Part shown: positions 13,910-24,641 of the stretch, one piece after another
Position numbering within the stretch: position 1 is the stretch's first letter
Layout of the letters: the number at the start of each line of letters is the position of its first letter
NCBI GenBank assembly: GCA_965153355.1
Contig: OZ231128.1
Span: 2,542,001 to 2,606,000 of the forward strand
DNA length: 64,000 nt
DNA from: Flaccisagitta enflata
Lineage: Eukaryota; Chaetognatha; Sagittoidea; Aphragmophora
Direction of reading: 5' to 3'
Translations under genes and position numbers: made by a program
The notes under the pieces: model-generated
What the model was told of the DNA's origin: nothing
The model's input: the letters and a program-made list of their open reading frames with translations, nothing else
The model's database searches: none

Positions 13910-15855
13910 CTCGTCCATTGATTTGCACGTTGTGTTCTTTCATGCTTTCGGCGATGGCCCTTCTTAGCTGCTCCTCTTCGTCATCATTCCATCGTTCTGC
14001 GATCGGCGCGGTCTCCGCATTCTCGACCGTTGAGAGAGAATCGTCCATGTATTGACGATCACGTCGTGGGTTGTGTTCCGCGTTACTCAGTCGAGAATTT
14101 CGACCGGAAGAAGCCGAAGATCCTCCTCCTCCCCCTCTGTCGACGCTTCCTCCTCCTCCTCCTCCCTCATTACCTCCCCCTCCTCCACTCTCGTGCATGC
14201 TCATTTCCATGGCGATCTTAAGCATGTTGTCCTCTTCTTCTTTCGTCGAAGGCCGTGAAATTCCTTCGCTTTCGGCGCCGACGGTGTAAACCAGCGCCGA
14301 AGACGATGAATTTAACGCCGGTCGACGACGAAACCAGACATTAGCCGCGGCCGCGGATGCACCGTCGACGTTACCATTATTGTCACGATTCTCGTCTCTC
14401 TCGCTTTTGCCGGCAGTGGAAGTTTCATAGACCGCCTGAGACAGCGGGAAAGGAGGAACTTGTTCACTCGATGTTGGCATCACGGCGGCGGTGTAAGACG
14501 TCGCGGACGATGGTTTTCGCGGCACGCTGTCTCTGGCCACTTCAATACCCTTCGTTTCGATACGACGCCAAACCGTTTTCTTGCCGCCGCCACCACCACC
14601 GCCTCGTTTAGAGAACGATTGCGACTGCTGATGAGCTAATTGAGGGAATTGTTGTGGATGCAAAAACGATGCTTGAGCGTTATGATCAGGATGAGGATAT
14701 TGGTTGGCAGATTCGTTATCGATGAGATTCGTAGAGCTGACAGAAGCCATCGCACGAGCGATCGCGGCATCATTCTCGAGGTCCTCTACGTCCTGAGACT
14801 CCTCAAGCCTTTCGTCAACATTGTCCGCCTTATCAACCTCGGCTACACCATTGGGAAACACCACGTCGGAACAATCCTCCGTCGAGGCAAACCCCATGGC
14901 CGAGTTTCGTCCATCTTCGGATGATGTCGATGCCAACTCTTCCCTGCTGGACCAATTTGATACGCCATCCTCGTCCTCTTCATATCGCCTCCTCCGCCTC
15001 TTATTGTTGTTGTTGTTTCTCCCATTCTTGGCGTCTCCTTCGCTACATTTCCGTCCTTCCAGCTCGTCTTTCATCTTTTTATCAGCCAGAAATTTCTGTC
15101 TCGCCTCCTCTCTCAGCGCGTCCAAGGCCGCCTTGTCCTTATCCTCTCGCTCTCTTCGTTCTTTCATCTCCTGAATCTTTTCCATGACCTCCGATTGACG
15201 ATGAGGCTGCAGCTTTTTCAACTTTTCAAAATCTCTCAAATGTTTCGCCAGCAAATCCGGGTCACACGGCGACTGCGACCGCCGTTGAAGCTGTTCGGGT
15301 TCTTTTTGTTCTTGTTCTTTTGGTCGCTCCAATTCCTCTCCGACATTCGTCTGAACGTCTTGTTTCTCAGTAAGCAGCTGGTCCGGCGTCGCAAGTTTTA
15401 TATTTTGTTTGGCGTGAGGTGAAGCCTCAACAGATTTTTGAATATTTAATAACCGTCTATCGTTACGTCGTCCCACGGGATCGCCGCTATCGAGGGAAGT
15501 TTTCGGCACTTGGGCTTCTGACTCTTGTCGATGTGGAAGTTGATAGGGAGCTGATTCTTTATTATTGTTGATTATCACAGACTGGACAGAGGCGACGTCA
15601 TTGTTCGATACGACGACGTCCTCGTTGTTGCCATTTTCTTTCGTTTGATGGCCGAGTTTTCCCGGCGAATATCTCGATGATGCGCCTACTCTCACTCCCC
15701 TTCCTCCTCCTCCTCGATCACTCCACCTGCCGTTGCCACCCCAACCACCACGACCACCACGCCACCCACGATTTGAATTGTAGAATGTCGCGTTGGGAAT
15801 GCGGATTGCCTCGTTGTTGGTTTGATTGTTTTTACTATTATTGTTGTGATTTGTG

Positions 15856-15887
<32 letters not shown>

Positions 15888-17358
15888 CGCTGTAAAGTCA
15901 GCAGAAACACGCTGCTGCTCTTGATTTTGCTGATGCCGTGGTTGTTGTTGTTGTTGTTGCTGCAGTTGTTGAGGGTGGGGTTGCTGAGAAAGAGGTTGTT
16001 GTTCTTCTGAGTAATGAAGTTGCCGAGGATGATGTTGATGATGGTTTTGCGGTCGTGGATGATAATTCCCGTGTCCCGGTTTTCTATTTGTATACCTGGG
16101 AGACTGTCGATAATGTCGATCGTCCCGGAATGTGGTGGGAAGTGGTTGCTGTTGATGGACGGATAACGATGGTGAAGATTGCGAAGGTGAGTCGTTTGCA
16201 CTGTCGTCCCGGCGATGCGGGGGATCCTGAGACTTGTTATCGCCTACTGAGATAGGATGAGATGTATCTGTTTCCGGTAATGTTAATGATACGGCGGAGG
16301 AACCGACATTTTCTTCTTTATCCGCGGCATTCTTGGAATCGACATCAAGTTTGTCGGCGGTCTTTAATCGATCCTTCCGTCTACCTTGCCCAACTTCGTC
16401 AGAGTCAGCGTGGCCAGACTCAGAAGCGGCGGCTAGCTTGTCTCCCACTGGTTGTTGTTGATGCCGTCGTTGTTGTTGTTGCTGTCGCTGTTGTTGTTGT
16501 TGACATCGACGTTGACGCGAGTACGCGTGAGATGGCAAAGAGGAAACGTTTAAAGCGGAGCTGGTTGGAACTTTTCCGTTTGTTGATTTTCCATCATCCG
16601 GTTCCTGGGCATGTTTCTGTTGCGCGGCGCCGGAGGCTTGTCTTGCAGAAGGATCACGATCATTGGGCGATGGCTGCTGCTGCTGCCGCTGATCATGCTC
16701 AAGTCCCTCCTGCGGTTTCGCCGACGTAGACTTGACGCCCTGCCGCGGATGTTGTTGCTGATGGTGCTGTTGCGAAGCTGTTGGTCGAGGCTGCCGCTGA
16801 TCATGCTCAAGTCTTTCCTGCGATTTTGCCGACGGAGACTTGACACCCTGCCGCTGATGTTGTTGCTGATGTTGCTGCTGATGGTGGTGTTGCGACGCTG
16901 TTGGTCGAGGCTGCCACTGGTCCTGCTCAAGTCTCTCCTGCGGTTTCGCCGACGGAGACTTGACGCCTTGTCGCGGATGTTGTTGCTGATGTTGTTGCTG
17001 ATGGTGGTGTTGCGATGCAGTTGATCGAGGCCGACTGTTGTAGTGACGCTCTCTCGGCTGCTGCTGCTTGCCACGCGGAGATTGTCTCACGTGCTTATTC
17101 TTAATCGTCGCGGTTTCATTGTCAGGTTTGTCGTCAGCGGTGATACCGGATGAAGAATCCTGGGATGGCTCCTTGGAATTTTCGGCGGCGATTTGTTTAT
17201 TGTTGGCTTTGAAATCGGCTACTTCCCGAGATTGCGTCGAGTCGGTGTGGCTCCGCTTTTCCTTCGCCGGCGATGATGAGTCGTCAGCAAAATTCAGACC
17301 AGATGGAGGTTGCTGCTGCTGATGCTGGTGCTGCTGATGCTGCCGCCTTCCTTTGTAT
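13910..17358 (-). CDS. Large UIM/poly-Q protein, copy A, exon 4 (core)
   Basis: A 3,449-bp exon with acceptor CCTCAG|ATACAAAG (phase 2 from exon 3) and donor GACGAG|GTGATT. In order it encodes three imperfect 35-40-residue repeats containing PTASQHHHQQQ and RQGVKSPSAKPQE, and long Gln/His-rich stretches. An RGG/W box (GWRGGRGGWGGNGRWSDRG) follows. Next is a highly charged, probably helical segment from DPDLLAKHLRDFEKLKKL to KFLADKKMKDELEG, which may be the most conserved part. Near the end are two canonical UIMs: EEEDNMLKIAMEMSMHE (about 14190-14246) and EEEQLRRAIAESMKEH (about 13931-13986). Each has Leu-x-x-Ala-x-x-x-Ser-x-x-Glu. A degenerate third (DAAIARAMASVSS) lies between the helix and these. 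The domain order fits a ubiquitin-binding and possibly RNA-binding scaffold. Confidence 0.78.
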
Positions 17359-17499
17359 CTGAGGAGGGAAGAGAGACACCAGGCACTCACGCAGGCAAAT
17401 AAACGGGTTTACCCGGCCCGGGCAAAATACGACCACTGGACTGCCGAGGCAAGCCCGACAAAAGAGTATCCAGATAGTAACCAAAATGATAAGTGTTTA

Positions 17500-17727
17500 C
17501 TATCTTCCAAAAAAAAATGTTCCAACCTGAAAACAAGTATCAACTTTGGAGTAGTCCTGCTCGTAAACGAATAAAGCTACCACAACCAGATCGGTCTCAC
17601 ATTAAAGAGTTGCTTTACCTCTTTAAAATGCGACCAATCTGGGGTCCGTGGCTCAATTCGTTTCGGAGCAGCTCTCCTCCAAAGTTGATGCAAGTTTTAA
17701 GGTTGGCACATTTTTTTTGGAAGATAG
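17500..17727. mobile_element. TA-flanked MITE, present in copy A only
   Basis: TIRs are CTATCTTCCAAAAAAAA and its inverse TTTTTTTTGGAAGATAG, with TA at 17498-17499 and 17728-17729. Copy B (near 50215-50230) has the empty site AAGTGTTTAGATAGATACAT. It lies in intron 3. Confidence 0.85.
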
Positions 17728-17843
17728 TAGTTAGATACATGTTACTGTATATTGCGCGTAATTACGTAATGCAATGAAGTGATGATTGATGAACACGTCT
17801 TAAAAGAAGTGGCATGCAAAGAATGGAGATTTTAGATACATAC

Positions 17844-18172
17844 CGCACGTCCTGAGAGGCAAAATTCGCCCTTTCCGATTCGACGTTATTTGAAGTCTTT
17901 GAATCAAGAAGACCATTTCCTCGCAACCGCTGCGACTGTTGTTGCTGTTGACATTGCTGTTGTTGTTGACTTGGCTGTTGCGGTTGAGGACGGCTCGGCT
18001 GCTGGTGTAACTGTTGCTGTTGACATTGCTGTTGTTGTTGTTGACTTGTATGTTGCGGTTGAGGACGGCTCGGCTGTTGATTTGACTGTTGCTGATGATA
18101 ATGGTGGGAATTTCTTGGGCGTGGAGGTCGATCCTCGCGAAAGTGCGGTTGTTTCGGAGGTCGCGGTTTTGC
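17844..18172 (-). CDS. Large UIM/poly-Q protein, copy A, exon 3
   Basis: The acceptor ATACCAG|GCAAAACC and donor GTGCG|GTATGT give 109 codons plus two bases, in phase with both neighbours. The peptide starts AKPRPPKQPHFREDRPPRPR, has two copies of QQPSRPQPQ followed by SQQQQQCQQQQ, and ends ESERANFASQDVR. It is low-complexity Gln/Pro with no known fold. Confidence 0.75.
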
Positions 18173-18741
18173 CTGGTATTAATATGAAAAAGACGGCATG
18201 CTCAGTATGCATATATGCAGTATAGAAAGCGCATTCACGTTTCATACGCAAGAAACTAGCATTTCTTGTGTAATTTCTATCGCTATCGTTTTCTCCGGCT
18301 TGTCGGCATTATACGGGGTTTCGGAAGGCCATTAAAGTTCGAATTTCGTCCCATGTGCTCCAGCACTCTGCGAATCCATATCAAAGTTTAATGTTAATAA
18401 ATTGTGTGGGTCATGTATGAATCATTCGAAGTGAATCAGACGAATAAAAGCACTGCAGACAACTGAAAATGAATCAATTTTGATCAGACCATTTCGCATC
18501 GAGTAGAAAGTCAGAGAACAGTCTTTGCAGATAATCAACATTCTTCCTTGAAAGAGTGAAAGAGAAAAAAACGAAAAAAAATACCCGCATATTTAACTTT
18601 TTAGGCAGCAGAGGGGTAAATTCCTATAAGTTCGTCCATCCCGTACGTACTTCAAGAATAGCTTGATGCAAAAACCTTTACAGCTGTGCAGCGCTAACAA
18701 ACTTCGATTGCATATAGAGAAAAAGGTTCAACAACACCTAC

Positions 18742-19107
18742 GCGGTAGATTGGCACCTGCGTCGAATGCGGCCTAGATGGAACGTCTAGAGCCGAATCAT
18801 CGTTTTGAGAGTGGGTCGTCTTGCTCTGCTGCCGCGAGTTTTGATGTTGATGTTGATGCGGTTCGTGAGGTTGCGATCGTGGCACGTGTCGACGATCTCG
18901 CGTCGTAGAAGAGGACACATTTCTCGCTGCTCCATCTTCTCCTTTGTCCTGCTCACCACGTTGATGAGATAGGTGATTGTTTGTGACTGAAGTAGCTGTA
19001 TTATTATTGTCGACTGAAGTAGCTGCTATGTTATGCTGTTGCGATTGGTGACGTCTCTCTTTTGTCGTCTCCTCTCCTCTCATCCGCGACTTGCGCGCAT
19101 TCCTCAC
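18742..19107 (-). CDS. Large UIM/poly-Q protein, copy A, exon 2
   Basis: The acceptor is ATATTAG|GTGAGG. The peptide starts VRNARKSRMRGEETTKERRH and runs through Gln/His/Ser-rich sequence to STQVPIYR. The donor CCGC|GTAGGT is used here; CGCAG|GTGCCA five codons earlier is an equally in-phase alternative. Exon 1 joins in phase 0. The basic start (RNARKSRMR) could act in nuclear import or nucleic-acid binding; this is an inference. Confidence 0.65.
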
Positions 19108-19220
19108 CTAATATCAAATGAAAAGGTGATCACGTCTTCGTCAGGACGAGTAGTTTCTCTCCATTCGATATACCACGGCTGAGGCCTGAGGGTTCGCCTG
19201 ACTCGTGAGCACTACACTTT

Positions 19221-19354
19221 TTAGGTGCGAAAAAGCACCTCTATAACTGGCTGTGCCCGTTGGTCAGTCGGTTGGTCGGTCGGTCGGTCGGGTAACGCAT
19301 TCGTTCGACAATCCACACGTCGCACCTTATTGGCCTACTTGGCCTTGTTTTGTT
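19221..19354 (-). mobile_element. HINE-C repeat in intron 1, copy A
   Basis: The hairpin AGGTGC-GAAAAA-GCACCT is followed by CTCTATAACTGGCTGTG, (GGTC)n, CACACGTCGCACCT, and TTGGCCTACTTGGCCTTGTT. Copy B lacks it here but has another HINE-C about 150 bp further on. Confidence 0.75.
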
Positions 19355-19605
19355 ATGTGAACGTCTTTTTTAATGAAGCCTTCATAAGAGAGAGAGACAG
19401 CTACCAGTAAAATAACGATGTTCTTAATTTTTTTGCTATTTCAAGGCTTGACGTTCTTAGACTTAGAGTTAGAAACTAGGCTATTTTGAAAAATAAAAAG
19501 TGTATTGAGCATTAAATTATCCTATGAACGGACATTTAAATGACAGGTTATCAAGGAACCGCAAAAAAAGCAAAAAAACAACGTCAAACTGAAGCGCACG
19601 CATAC

Positions 19606-19641
19606 CTCATTAAGCCCCCGCGAGGCGACAACTTCTTCCAT
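19606..19641 (-). CDS. Large UIM/poly-Q protein, copy A, exon 1 (start)
   Basis: A 36-bp first coding exon, MEEVVASRGLNE, with donor AATGAG|GTATGC in phase 0. It was chosen because it is the only upstream ATG exon that joins in frame to exon 2. It is preserved exactly in copy B (54528-54563), including the donor, while flanking sequence has indels. The ATG context is TTTTGATGG. There is no signal peptide, so the protein should be cytosolic or nuclear. Confidence 0.6.
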
Positions 19642-21213
19642 CAAAATCAAGAACCGTGAATCAGCATGAAACAAGTAATCACCAAAGTTTCTTGATAAAT
19701 CATTCGTTCAGTTTGTTAAAGGAAAAAAAAATTAACATTCTTTCTATTGGTTTGCTTTTGGCCGGCACGCAGTCATTTTTCAGTGTTTTTAATTTGATCG
19801 AAGGGAGGAAAATTGGGCAACTTGGACGTTTTGCACTGGAAAAAAAGCGCATAGGAAACATGGTGACGACGTAGAAGTAATAAATACGGCAAAAACTAAA
19901 ATGGATGGAGCATTGAAAAACTAGAAATAAAACTAAGTAGATCTTACGACAGGATACAACAAGGAATAAAAGAGTTAAATTGTGCTATCAACGATAAGAA
20001 AAAACTAACAAACGTGAGACTAACATTAGCAATTCAACTGATATTGAATGGGCCAGCTCGAGGGCAGGGGGGGGGGGTAGCTTCGCGTAGTCATGGTCTC
20101 CAGGGGCTACGAACTTCGCGACTACTACACTTCCACGCGTAATACAACGTGAAGATTGCAAAAACCGTAAAAAACGGTTAGCACCCCTACCTACAGCTTA
20201 GGACAAAGCTTCAACAGGGTCATATGGGGTATCATTCTGTAGCTTGTCACAGTACAATTTACGCCACCAGGACGATTTTTTAATTTCACTCACGTTCTTG
20301 AGAAATTCTACCCCGAACATTGGCGGGGGACACCCCCTTAAAAAGCCAAAAAATCCACTTTTTGGAGTGAATATCTCTTGAACAGAAGCGAAATTCAAAA
20401 TTCGCCTCGGTGGCGTAAATTGTATTGAGATAACCTATTAAATGATACCACACATGACCATGTGGCTATGGCGACATGAGCTGCAAGGGAGGGTGCTATA
20501 CCTTTTTCGTAATCTTCACGTTGTATTCAACGTGCGTGTGTACACCGTCTGGAAATATGTTTTATTATTGAGATAGAAATAAATGGGAGAGATGGGGCAT
20601 ACAAAGATGTAATAATGGAATAAGAATTTTGGTTCTCAAATAAAAAAAAACGCGAGATGCCGAGAAGCAGTCTGCAGTCGGAAGAAACAGCGACAAAAAA
20701 TTGTTTTGTAAGCGACAAAAAAGGGGACACTTAGCTGAAAACCGGCAATGAGATTCAGTTGTTAACGGATTTTTTAAAAAATTAGCACTAACAAAGAGAC
20801 TTGATTTTTCTGACAAAACCAGCAGCGCGCCATCTTAACGGCCAACTCGACCAAATACGAAGCCTTCCGAGACGAAGGAGGGATCGATTTTAATATAAAT
20901 CTATCTACATGTAGTAAAAGAGCGCGTAGACAGGAATAAACGGGACGAATACGAAAAAACAATAATCATCTACCAGTCCGACGCCAGCTCCCCCCTTCCT
21001 TTTTGGTCAAACATACATTGCGAAAATTTCCCGATATTTGGTAGATCTTAGCAAATGCAAATGAAAAAACATACATGGGGCTACTGGACCAGAGTGAAAG
21101 AAAAGTAAGGAAGAGAGAAAGAAAGAGAGAAAGAAAGAGAGAGAGAAAGAGAGAAAGAAAGAGAGAGAGAAAGAGAGAAAGAGAGAAAGAGAGAAAGAAG
21201 AAGAAGAAGAAAG

Positions 21214-21244
<31 letters not shown>

Positions 21245-21550
21245 AAGAAAAGACAGAAACGTTAAACCATCTCTCTGCGGTAGATGAACATTTCAGTGGG
21301 AACACGCTAAGGCACGTTACATCACAGATAACATTAGGCGGGTGGGGGGGGGCATCAGTTGGTCCTTCTTTTATCCGCACATGGACGAACGCGTAAGCAG
21401 CCCGAATAGCACCCACCCGACAGTCCAGGAATTTCTAGCAACAACGGCCAGTCGGACAAGCACAGTTGGCACTCTCCAACCGATGAACCGATAAGAAGAT
21501 CCCGACAGGCACGGATATTGGACGCAACATAAAACCAATCCCGATTTTTA
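19642..21550. other. Intergenic: 5' side of the UIM gene and 3' side of the RING gene
   Basis: This stretch is nearly identical to 54564-56099. It holds the presumed promoter/5' UTR of the UIM gene and 3' UTR of the RING exon. Copy A contains an additional segment at about 20100-20530 absent from copy B. Its ends are inverted: AACTTCGCGACTACTACAC ... TACAACGTGAAGATTG on the left against CAATCTTCACGTTGTATTCAA on the right, suggesting another small insertion. A GAAA/GAGA tract lies at 21098-21255. Confidence 0.5.
21098..21255. repeat. (GAAA)n/(GA)n purine tract
   Basis: About 155 bp of GAAAGAGA-type repeat, pyrimidine on the coding strand of the RING gene and downstream of its stop. The copy B equivalent is 55625-55800, with different interior lengths. 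Confidence 0.9.
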
Positions 21551-21857
21551 TCATATGAAACCGGCGATATCGGACGGTCCTTCGGAGGAAAACTCGTCCG
21601 AAACTTCGTCGGAAATATCCTCGGAAGCTTCGTCTTCGCCGCCTTCACCCCCACCACCGCCGCCTTCGCCGTCGCGGTCTTCGCCTCCAACACCACCACC
21701 GCCGCCGCCAACCGTCTTGAGTGATTTGGCGCCTTTCTTCGAGCGGACGTCCGGTCGGCGCCAAGCTTTCCGTTTACATACAGGGCAGGCGTTACGCCGC
21801 TTGGACAGCCATGGATCGATGCACGCAGGATGAAAAACATGCTCACACGTCAATACT
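21551..21857 (-). pseudogene. RNF13: RNF13-like E3 ligase, isolated terminal RING-H2 exon (copy A)
   Basis: The acceptor CCCAG|AGTATTGACG leads to [20 protein letters not shown], then [11 protein letters not shown]. This is the second half of a RING-H2 finger (C3, H4, H5, C6, C7, C8 as CEHVFHPAC ... CPVC), followed by a Gly/Glu-rich acidic tail ending at 21551. It is identical in protein to the copy B exon 56100-56406. The first half of the RING, the TM segment and the PA domain are present only in copy B. Here the homology ends at 21993, so the exon has no partner exons on this side. Either it is a truncated duplicate or the assembly is joined wrongly. A RING lacking its first two Cys cannot fold. 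Confidence 0.8.
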
Positions 21858-22190
21858 CTGGGTAATTGTTAAAAGAGAGGGAAAAAGAAATTTAAAAGAA
21901 AGAAACATGATCTCCTGGTCAGGTGATGACAGCAAAGTGGATAAACATGAAGTCAGTATGTAGAATTCCATCAAACAAGGCCGGATACACGGCGTCCGGA
22001 GGATGCAATTCTTTTCAGGTGGATGTTACTTTTATTTTTGAGTTTAAGGTTTTATTTACGTTGTAAGTGTAGGAGTTCTCCTCTCCTTACCATGATGTGA
22101 CTTTTGATGTCTATGTGACTCTGTTGAGCCTGTTTGTCTCGATGTCGAGCACATATTCTTAGAAACAACTCTCTTCTGCCTGCATTTCAG

Positions 22191-22492
22191 CCTCGTGGAA
22201 CTTCGGCCCCTGCCACGCCGTTTCACGTTCCTTCGGCCTTTGACGGTTCGGGTTTGAAAGCGTTAGAGAACGCCGGCCTGAGAGCGTTAGAAAACGCCGG
22301 CCTGAGAGCGTTCGAGAACGCCGGCTTGAGAGCGTTAGAAAACGCCGGTTTGAGAGCGTTAGAAAACGCCAGTTTGAGAGCGGCAGACGGTGGCGCAGTT
22401 TGGCCAGAGAAGGATTTGGTGGACAACTCGTTATTACTCCGGGATCCTTCCTCTGAAGATCCATTACTCACTTCTAACGCGCTTGCCCACAG
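22191..22492 (+). CDS. Isolated exon with octapeptide repeats
   Basis: The exon is bounded by CATTTCAG| and CACAG|GTGAGAG, 302 bp, open in phase 0 at its start and ending in phase 2. The peptide starts PRGTSAPATPFHVPSAFDGS and then has five octapeptide units of the LRALENAG type (LKALENAG, LRALENAG, LRAFENAG, LRALENAG, LRALENAS). It continues LRAADGGAVWPEKDLVDNSL and ends SSEDPLLTSNALAHR. The antisense frame is also open, but has no acceptor. I do not recognise the protein. The repeat is probably helical (Leu/Ala at regular spacing). No neighbouring exon of this gene was found; the downstream intron begins with a GAGT minisatellite. Confidence 0.5.
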
Positions 22493-22493
22493 G

Positions 22494-22760
22494 TGAGAGT
22501 GAATGACGGCGTGAGTGAGTGAAAGAGTGCGAGAGTGAGTGAATGAGTGCCTGAGTGAGTGAATCAGTGAGTCAGTGAGAATGTGAGTGAAAAAAGAATA
22601 CTTATGGGTGAAAGTATGTGAGTGAAAGAAATTGAGAGAGAATGAGTGTGAGAGTGAGAGGGAATGAGTGTGAGTGAAAGTGAGAGAGAATGGGTGAGAG
22701 TGAAAGTGAGAGAGAGTGTAAGAGAAAGAGTATGAGAGATAAGTATGAGAGAATGAGTCT
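22494..22760. repeat. GTGAGAGTGA-type minisatellite
   Basis: Degenerate GAGTGAGTGA / GTGAGAGTGAAAG repeat that starts at the splice donor GTGAGAGTG of the preceding exon and appears to extend it. Confidence 0.75.
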
Positions 22761-24640
22761 ACAGCTATTTCAAATGTCTTTTTGAAAAAAAGGTTTTTCT
22801 GTCTATCTGCCTGACTTTATTTGAAAGTGCCGACGCACGCGACTTAGGTCTAATGACCTTGTTTCATAGGAATTCAGATTTGAAAGGTCGGCGCTCGAAG
22901 CATTATTTTTATAAACTAGTTCATTACATACAGTTAGACTCAACCATAACATACTCAGTCTTTATAAAAAAAATATGGTATCAAAATCAATAGCTTCCAG
23001 TCACCATCTTTTTCGATTTGTGTCAAAACAAATGCCAGAACTGGCAATGTTCGTTCGCTGGTACCACTCACTCCACTTACTCGCTCTGCAGTGCTCCGCT
23101 GTGGTATGCTCACTTCGCTATGCATGCTTGCTCCATTAACAGGATTGCTCATTCACTTCGCTCACTCCCTTGTGGGGCAGTTGAAATTTGCATAATCACG
23201 TTTAACAGGAAATAACATGTTTTTGGTCGTCACAGGAAACACACTTTAATTGGGCAGCGGCCCCAAAGGCTCGGGGTTGCTCGGGGTTGTCTGGGGTTGG
23301 CTCAGGTTTGGCTTGGAGTTTACTCTTACGTTTTTCTGTTATAGATTATGAGGTGCAGGACGGCACCAGAAAAATTGTGGCAAAAATCACATGTGATGTG
23401 CGCTTGTTCGAAGAATAAGTGCAAATGGTAAATTCACCCTAACCGGGAGTGGCATGGAAGTTAAATTGGGAGGTGTACGGAGCTAAAATCAGCTAACGAT
23501 TATGAACATGCCCTGATCATAGCTAGATCAAGCCACCATGAGCGCTACACTGTAGTTCTTAAAAAAGAAATAGCATTTTGCTCAAACTGGAAGTGGTACA
23601 CCATTTTGCTTTTTTTAGCGTCATTTCGCGTCATTTAATGTCGACCTAGACAATCAACAATGGTGAACTCAAAATTTGAGCTAAAAATGGTAAAAAATAC
23701 TCCTTTTTGCTTGTCCAAAACAATTAATTTGCGGAAGAAACTTGGCTACGTTATGGAAAAAGTTGATAATGAAGAGTGACGTCACCATACCTGAGCAGTG
23801 AGAGTTTGGTCGAAAACTCCCAAGCGTTGGTCGATAACTCCCAAGTGGGATTTTTTTGCCGTAAGTTTTCCGACCTTCAGAATATACTTTCTGACCATAA
23901 TCAGACGGTTTCAGAGACCGGACCTGCTCAAATGCTTGTACGATGTCATATTATATGGAAGTGATTATCTTGTGAAGATTCAAAAAGTAGTAGCGATTTT
24001 GACTTGCTGGTGGGTGTAAAGTTGTGAAGCGGTCCTCTAATGGTCGCTTCGGTTCGCCCCCCGACTTTTGGGCTCTAATGCATCATACTTTAAATCTCTC
24101 ATTGCCAGGAGAACCATATTCCGCGTACACGTGCGTTCACTCAGTTGTTAAAAACAGTGTAAGGAAAAAAGGTGAAAAATTATGAAGCCTTTTTTTGAGA
24201 AGAAAATAAATTTTCTTATCAATTTTCTCGATAACCCCTTGGCCGATTAAGCTGAAATTTTGAACAGTGCAAGAGTTAAAAAATTGCCGTCGAATGAGAC
24301 CAATCCCACAATTTTTGATCAATTAGAAGTGCAGCAACGATTTTATGAAAATTTGAATATTTCATTAGATAAAAAATATTGTTTTTTATCTTTAAAATCA
24401 CATTTTTCAATGACAGGGTGTCAAGATCAGGTCTAAATCGATTTTTCAATGAGATTGGGCACTTATTATGCAATTGGAACATGAAAAGTGCTTGGAAATA
24501 ATCTTTCATAGGGATGCCCAAAATGAGCCCAATCTAATAGAATATGGGGGCATAAAAGAATGTCTGCTCAACATGTCAACATTGGTATTGGGTCTGAGAG
24601 AAGGAGGGGAAATGGAGGAAGATGCGCTCCTTGCTAAGCT
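22761..24640. other. Non-coding AT-rich stretch
   Basis: No supported exon. A fragment at 23252-23320 begins GGGCAGCGGCCCCAAAGG and runs into a TCGGGGTTGC array, a truncated foldback-E end. The rest shows nothing recognisable. Confidence 0.4.
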
Positions 24641-24641
24641 G

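Noticed and set aside
22159-22471. Minus-strand reading of the octapeptide-repeat exon
   Set aside because: Open because the repeat unit is 24 bp, but no acceptor precedes it on that strand, whereas the plus strand has both AG and GT at its limits.
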